The notes beneath the pieces are model-generated. The model searched no databases, was not told where the DNA came from, and saw only the letters and a program-made list of their open reading frames with translations. This document shows positions 60,594 through 64,000 of a stretch of DNA of 64,000 nt, piece by piece. Position numbers and translations under genes: made by a program. The DNA is from Paenibacillus radicis (ex Gao et al. 2016) (lineage in GTDB: Bacteria; Bacillota; Bacilli; Paenibacillales; Paenibacillaceae). Positions within the stretch are counted from its first letter, which is position 1. Each line of letters begins with the position of its first letter. The stretch is taken from NCBI RefSeq assembly GCF_014641555.1, contig NZ_BMHY01000004.1:186001-250000 (forward strand), read 5' to 3'.

Positions 60594-60640
60594 TTGACAA
60601 TAGCTGAGAATCCGCCTAAACTTAAACACATGGTTAAATA
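60594..60640 (+). promoter_or_regulatory. ArsR gene promoter with operator at the start codon
   Basis: TTGACA (60594-60599), 17 bp, TAAACT (60617-60622). The box TGGTTAAATA (60631-60640) overlaps ATG 60630 and begins 8 nt after the -10, exactly as at the azoreductase promoter. Predicted transcription start falls at or next to the ATG, so the mRNA may be leaderless. Confidence 0.65.
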
Positions 60641-60968
60641 TGATGATGAACTCTTGGACGATGTGTTCCATGTGCTTTCCGATCCGACGAGAAGAGAAAT
60701 TCTCAAACAACTGGGTGTCGGAGAGATGACGGTTATGAATTTAGCAAAACCTTTTGATATGTCATTGCCAGCCATCTCTAAACATCTTAAGGTGTTGGAA
60801 AAGGCTGGCTTAGTTTCGGTTCGGAAGGAAGGAACGTTCCGGTATTACGGATTAAATCCAAAGACGGTGGACAGTGCGTTTGAGTGGCTGATGGAGCTTA
60901 GAAATTTCTGGACCACACAATTGACCAGTCTGGAGCATTTTTTGGACAATCAACCAAAAGAAAAATAA
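60630..60968 (+). CDS. ArsR-family regulator (AHSA1-linked type)
   Basis: 112 residues. Winged HTH: VFHVLSDPTRREILKQLGVG, then MTVMNLAKPFDMSLPAISKH, LKVLEKAGLV, RYYGLNPK. No Cys or metal-site pattern, so not a metal sensor; this is the type usually paired with AHSA1/SRPBCC genes, as here (15-bp gap). ATG 60630 coincides with the predicted transcription start and has no ribosome site; the TTG frame at 60594 is the -35 box itself. Confidence 0.88.
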   Translation: MVKYDDELLDDVFHVLSDPTRREILKQLGVGEMTVMNLAKPFDMSLPAISKHLKVLEKAGLVSVRKEGTFRYYGLNPKTVDSAFEWLMELRNFWTTQLTSLEHFLDNQPKEK

Positions 60969-60983
60969 CGGAGGCACCTTCTG

Positions 60984-61433
60984 ATGATAACAACGCTTAA
61001 TGGAAAATACTTGCTTGAGCTTCATCACGTTTATAATGCGAGTAAGGAAAGAGTGTTCCTCGCTTGGACGAAAAAAGAACAATTAGAGCAATGGTGGGGG
61101 CTGACAGGTTTAACGACGACAGTTGAACTTATGGATGTTACAGTGGGAGGGAAATACCGTTTCCATATGGCAGCTCCTAACGGCAAGGTTTTTACATTAG
61201 AAGGCCGGTACGTGGATATCGTTCAGAATGAAAAGCTGTCGTTTACTTGGAAGTGGCTGAATGAAGGGGAGGATGCAGAGGAAACGGTTGCTACGATAAA
61301 TTTTGTCGAAAAGGACAATAAGACCGAGCTTGTCGTCACGCACTCCGCTTTCTCCACTATGCAAATAGCGAAAAGACATAATAATAACTGGAATACTTGT
61401 TTAGAAGATGGCTTGCTTAATTATATGAATTAA
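60984..61433 (+). CDS. SRPBCC-domain protein (AHSA1 type)
   Basis: 149 residues. LLELHHVYNASKERVFLAWT, WWGLTGLT, GGKYRFHM, YVDIVQNEKLSFTWKW and a C-terminal helix (NNNWNTCLEDGLLNYM) give the Bet v1-like hydrophobic-cavity fold of AHSA1 proteins. Ligands unknown. Forms the classical ArsR-AHSA1 pair; GGAGGC site before ATG 60984; terminator at 61449. Confidence 0.9.
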   Translation: MITTLNGKYLLELHHVYNASKERVFLAWTKKEQLEQWWGLTGLTTTVELMDVTVGGKYRFHMAAPNGKVFTLEGRYVDIVQNEKLSFTWKWLNEGEDAEETVATINFVEKDNKTELVVTHSAFSTMQIAKRHNNNWNTCLEDGLLNYMN

Positions 61434-61448
61434 GACATACAACTGGTT

Positions 61449-61478
61449 AAAAGTCACTTTATAGTGACTTTTTATTTT
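61449..61478 (+). terminator. Rho-independent terminator
   Basis: AAAAGTCACT (61449-61458) with AGTGACTTTT (61463-61472), then TATTTT. Confidence 0.83.
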
Positions 61479-61551
61479 CACTGTTTTGTATAAATTGTTG
61501 CTTTCTAGAAAAGCGACAATTTAACTAACATAGCCTTATGACAACGAGAAT

Positions 61552-61968
61552 CTACTTCGATATATCTGTTTGGTATTTAATTATAAACTCAGGGTTCGTT
61601 ACATAATCTATGTAATTTACTACACCGTTAAACTCCAAATAAGCCTTATAGCGAGTGCGAATAGCTAGCGTTCCACCAAAAGGCTTACATACGAAATCAA
61701 ATATAACTTGCGTAGGAACATCAGTAACACTATCATACCATTTAAATATCCCAGTATTAGAATAGATACCGATTAAGTAACTAACAGTGGTATCAATGCC
61801 GCTTTCCTCTTGGATTTCACGAACCAAAGCATCCATCAGATTTTCTCCAACTTCTACTTGTCCACCAGGGTAAACCCAACCACCATCACGAGTTTTTACT
61901 AAAAGGATATTTCCTTCACCATCTTCAACAAAACCACCTGCGGCTACAATGTGAGTAGGAAATGGCAT
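61552..61968 (-). CDS. Nudix hydrolase
   Basis: 138 residues. Nudix box complete: GGQVEVGENLMDALVREIQE then ESG. GGAGG lies 7 nt before ATG 61968 (minus strand). The coding strand is notably AT-rich, like the material to its right, and it borders the conjugative-element remnant, so it may belong to the acquired segment. Substrate unknown. Confidence 0.88.
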   Translation of the reverse strand: MPFPTHIVAAGGFVEDGEGNILLVKTRDGGWVYPGGQVEVGENLMDALVREIQEESGIDTTVSYLIGIYSNTGIFKWYDSVTDVPTQVIFDFVCKPFGGTLAIRTRYKAYLEFNGVVNYIDYVTNPEFIIKYQTDISK

Positions 61969-62035
61969 ATTTAAACCTCCTTATATGAAACGATCACTAA
62001 AAAAGCGCAAGTTTCCGTCCCGGATATGGTTCTAG

Positions 62036-62245
62036 GGGAATCTGATAAAGCAGAAAAAGGCACAGTCGGCACAGCAGACCATACCGTATCAATAAATGTT
62101 CCGGGACGGGATCTGCAAGATGCGGGAGGGCTACTACACCAAAACGCTCTCTTATGAGGATTTTAACTATGCCGTGGCTTCATCGGATGCCCAAAGCGCC
62201 ATCTTTGACGGATATTGCGCGTTCCTCAACTATTTTGACAGCGCA
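62036..62245 (+). pseudogene. Remnant of conjugative VirB4/TraE-family ATPase gene
   Basis: The frame reads KAQSAQQTIPYQ, then a TAA stop (62093-62095), then MFRDGICKMREGYYTKTLSY, EDFNYAV and DAQSAIFDGYCAFLNYFDSA. IPY-x-x-MF-x-DGIC, YYTKTIxFxDxNY, DKTAIFexyCdFLNYFDSs is the N-terminal signature of VirB4-like ATPases of integrative conjugative elements of the Tn1549 kind. A lysine codon appears mutated to TAA, and homology ends near 62245, so about nine tenths of the gene is absent. Confidence 0.6.
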
Positions 62246-62292
62246 CATATTTTCGCACATTCGACAAAAGCATACTTTATCTCGTCTGCAAA

Positions 62293-62321
62293 TTGGTATT
62301 GTTCGTCTGTCCGTATATAAT
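62293..62321 (+). promoter_or_regulatory. Promoter of the HTH/two-component operon
   Basis: TTGGTA (62293-62298), 17 bp, perfect TATAAT (62316-62321). It lies between the VirB4 remnant and the HTH gene. Confidence 0.6.
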
Positions 62322-62361
62322 AGATGGTGATATTGTTTGCATACGAAAGGACGGTCAAGTT

Positions 62362-62550
62362 ATGGAATATATTTCAGCTCCCGAAGCCGCGAAAAAATGG
62401 GGCGTTTCAGAACGGCGTGTACAAAAACTTTGCGAAGAAAACCGCATACCAAGCGTTTCAAAACTCGGATATATGTGGCTGATACCAAAGGATGCGGAAA
62501 AACCGGTTGATGGCAGAATAAAGAGAGGAAAGGGGCTACAAAATGAATAA
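62362..62550 (+). CDS. Excisionase-like HTH protein
   Basis: 62 residues. MEYISAPEAAKKWGVSERRV, then QKLCEENRIP, LGYMWLIPKDAEKPVDGRI is the MerR/excisionase-like single-HTH protein common in conjugative elements of Firmicutes. AAAGGA lies about 10 nt before ATG 62362; the TTG frame from 62293 begins in the promoter. It overlaps the response-regulator start by 8 bp, so the three genes form one operon. Confidence 0.8.
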   Translation: MEYISAPEAAKKWGVSERRVQKLCEENRIPSVSKLGYMWLIPKDAEKPVDGRIKRGKGLQNE

Positions 62551-63250
62551 TGTTTTGATTATAGATGATGACAAAGAGCTCTGCGCTCTTATGAAAAAAT
62601 GCGTAGATCAAGAGAATTTATCTGCTATTATTGCACATGGAGGTGTGGAGGGGCTGCGTTTGGCCGACGAAAGTAAAAATAGCTGCTCCCTTTCTCTTGT
62701 GATTTTGGACGTAATGATGCCGGATATAGATGGTTTTCAAGTTCTGAAAAAAATTAGAGAAAAAAGTAATATCCCGGTACTCATGCTAACCGCAAAAAAT
62801 GACGAGGAAGATAAAGTTTCCGGGCTGCGGCTTGGTGCTGATGATTATTTGACAAAGCCTTTCAGTATTAACGAACTGATGGCTCGTGTCAATTCTCTTA
62901 TCCGCCGCTATACCACCTTAAACCCTACGACGGAAACAGATACGGAATGTATGGTACTGAAAGGAATGGTTATTGATAAAGCAAACCGCCATGTTTCAGT
63001 CAATGATATTCCAGTTGAGCTTACAAGTAAAGAGTTTGATTTGCTGTCGTTTCTATCTTCTAATAAAGGACGGGTGTTTACCAAAAAACAGATTTATACA
63101 CATGTATGGGAAGAAGAATACGCTTTTGACGATAGTAATATTATGTCTTTCATCAGTAAATTGCGTAAAAAGATTGAACCAGACCCCGACCGCCCATTTT
63201 ATATTTTAACAGTCAGAGGTGTAGGCTATCGTTTTAATAAGGAGGCTTGA
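62543..63250 (+). CDS. OmpR/PhoB-family response regulator (VanR-like)
   Basis: 235 residues. Receiver domain with acidic Asp8-Asp9-Asp10, phosphoacceptor Asp56 (LVILDVMMPD), Thr in LTAKND and Lys in TKPFS. Winged-helix output: LTSKEFDLLSFLSSNKGRVF and VRGVGYRFNKE. Length and layout match VanR/BceR-type regulators of cell-wall-drug responses, but no resistance gene is visible in the window. AGGGGC site upstream of ATG 62543. Followed 5 bp later by its kinase. Confidence 0.93.
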   Translation: MNNVLIIDDDKELCALMKKCVDQENLSAIIAHGGVEGLRLADESKNSCSLSLVILDVMMPDIDGFQVLKKIREKSNIPVLMLTAKNDEEDKVSGLRLGADDYLTKPFSINELMARVNSLIRRYTTLNPTTETDTECMVLKGMVIDKANRHVSVNDIPVELTSKEFDLLSFLSSNKGRVFTKKQIYTHVWEEEYAFDDSNIMSFISKLRKKIEPDPDRPFYILTVRGVGYRFNKEA

Positions 63251-63255
63251 CATAT

Positions 63256-64000
63256 ATGAGTGGTTATCTACTTGTTGCGTTGGTTCTTGCCCTGCTTATT
63301 ATCGCGTACCTTGTTTCTGTGCTACGGCGTGTCCAAACACAGCTTACACTTATACAAGACGCTTTAGAAGATATAAAAAATGGAAATCTTAATCGACGGG
63401 TTTTAGCAACGCAGAGCGATATGACAAGGCAAATTTGTTATGGTATTAACGAAATTGCAATCAACACCCAATCACAGCTTATTCAGCAAAAGCAATCCGA
63501 GCAGGCATACAAACGGCTAATGGCAAATCTTTCGCATGATGTGAAAACTCCACTTGCTTCATTGGTTGGATACTTGGAAGCAATCGAAAGCAAAATTGTT
63601 GTAGGAGAAGAAAAGGACGAATATATTCATGTTGCGTCTGATAAAGCCCAAAATTTAAAACATTTTGTAGAAAATCTGTTTGAATGGGTTAAATTGGACT
63701 CCGGGGAACAAATTTTTCATTTTGAGATTTTTGATTTGAATGAGTTATCCCGTAATATTATAGCTGATTGGATTCCTATTTTAGAAAACAGTCATTTCGA
63801 ATATGAATTTGACATACCTGAAACAGAGTATTCCATGCGCATAGACGCAACTGCGTATACTCGTATTATCAATAATCTATTACATAATATTATTACACAC
63901 AGCGGAGGTGATAATATGGCCTTACGCATTGTTGAGAATGAACAGCAAGCCAAAATTGTAATAACAGATAACGGGAAAGGTATATCTTCTGATAACCTCC
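63256..64000 (+). CDS. Sensor histidine kinase, 3' end outside window
   Basis: 248 codons visible from ATG 63256 (GGAGG 10 nt upstream, 63241-63245). One N-terminal transmembrane helix (LLVALVLALLIIAYLVSVL), a HAMP-like linker, H-box with phosphorylated His94 (NLSHDVKTPLASLVGYLEAI), and the start of the ATPase domain (NNLLHNIITHSG as N-box, DNGKGIS as G1). With only one short helix and no large extracellular loop it resembles intramembrane-sensing kinases, or those relying on a partner. The frame runs off the window edge. Confidence 0.88.
   Translation, partial: MSGYLLVALVLALLIIAYLVSVLRRVQTQLTLIQDALEDIKNGNLNRRVLATQSDMTRQICYGINEIAINTQSQLIQQKQSEQAYKRLMANLSHDVKTPLASLVGYLEAIESKIVVGEEKDEYIHVASDKAQNLKHFVENLFEWVKLDSGEQIFHFEIFDLNELSRNIIADWIPILENSHFEYEFDIPETEYSMRIDATAYTRIINNLLHNIITHSGGDNMALRIVENEQQAKIVITDNGKGISSDNL

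Noticed and set aside
1..64000. tRNA, rRNA, CRISPR arrays, intact transposase genes
   Set aside because: No cloverleaf with T-loop consensus, no rRNA-like conserved blocks, no regularly spaced repeats and no DDE or Ser/Tyr recombinase frame were found by eye.

Overview
The window looks like chromosome from a low-to-mid GC, spore-forming Firmicute of the Bacillales, most probably Paenibacillus or a close relative. The grounds are strong AGGAGG-type ribosome sites, frequent TTG/GTG starts, dense rho-independent terminators, a DUF4179-type ECF anti-sigma pair, YolD-like, EcsC-like and YdhG/Fra-like proteins, and family choice throughout. It is accessory-style chromosome: many short operons for small-molecule hydrolysis, redox detoxification and acetylation, each with its own regulator. 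I saw no rRNA, tRNA, CRISPR array, intact insertion sequence or intact prophage.

Layout. 1-6.4 kb: the 3' part of an unrecognised large protein, a soluble PAS chemoreceptor-like protein, a MerR regulator, a P-loop kinase-like protein, an aldo/keto reductase and a serine hydrolase. 6.5-11.2 kb: a cupin, a His-rich Zn/Cd-type P-ATPase with a candidate ArsR-family operator, and an FAD monooxygenase. 11.3-15.9 kb: a LacI-PfkB-GH4-TIM-barrel sugar cluster with three matching palindromic operators. 15.9-23 kb: a MerR/serine hydrolase operon with a 19-bp-spacer MerR promoter, malate:quinone oxidoreductase, a GNAT beside a DUF2332 remnant, and a secreted serine hydrolase. 23-32 kb: a PucR regulator divergent from an eight-gene operon (NMT1-type ABC transporter, isochorismatase-like hydrolase, amidase, creatininase, FAH protein, cupin) that reads as uptake and stepwise cleavage of a cyclic amide or N-heterocycle. 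32-44 kb: YolD, a DUF4177 pseudogene, an SDR/NIPSNAP pair with a frameshifted LysR gene, a lipoprotein, GNATs, Nudix, a YajO-like reductase, an AraC regulator and two more SDRs, one behind tandem operators. 44-50.7 kb: ECF sigma/anti-sigma, GNAT, SGNH hydrolase, EcsC, a DUF6138-like protein and a DHFR-like protein.

50.7-61.5 kb carries two related redox/electrophile modules. In one, an Rrf2 regulator is divergent from CMD, azoreductase, EamA and a second CMD gene. In the other, an ArsR regulator with an SRPBCC/AHSA1 gene lies downstream of a second azoreductase, and two promoters share an operator at the same spacing from the -10 box. A UvrA-like ATPase with an orphan downstream gene and a Fra-like iron chaperone lie between them.

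The right end (62-64 kb) is visibly AT-richer. It starts with a dead N-terminal fragment of a conjugative VirB4-family ATPase and continues into an excisionase-like HTH gene, an OmpR-type response regulator and a histidine kinase cut by the window edge, which I read as the scar of an integrative conjugative element. Several other decayed genes (DUF2332, DUF4177, LysR, SRPBCC, one unknown) suggest active gene turnover.
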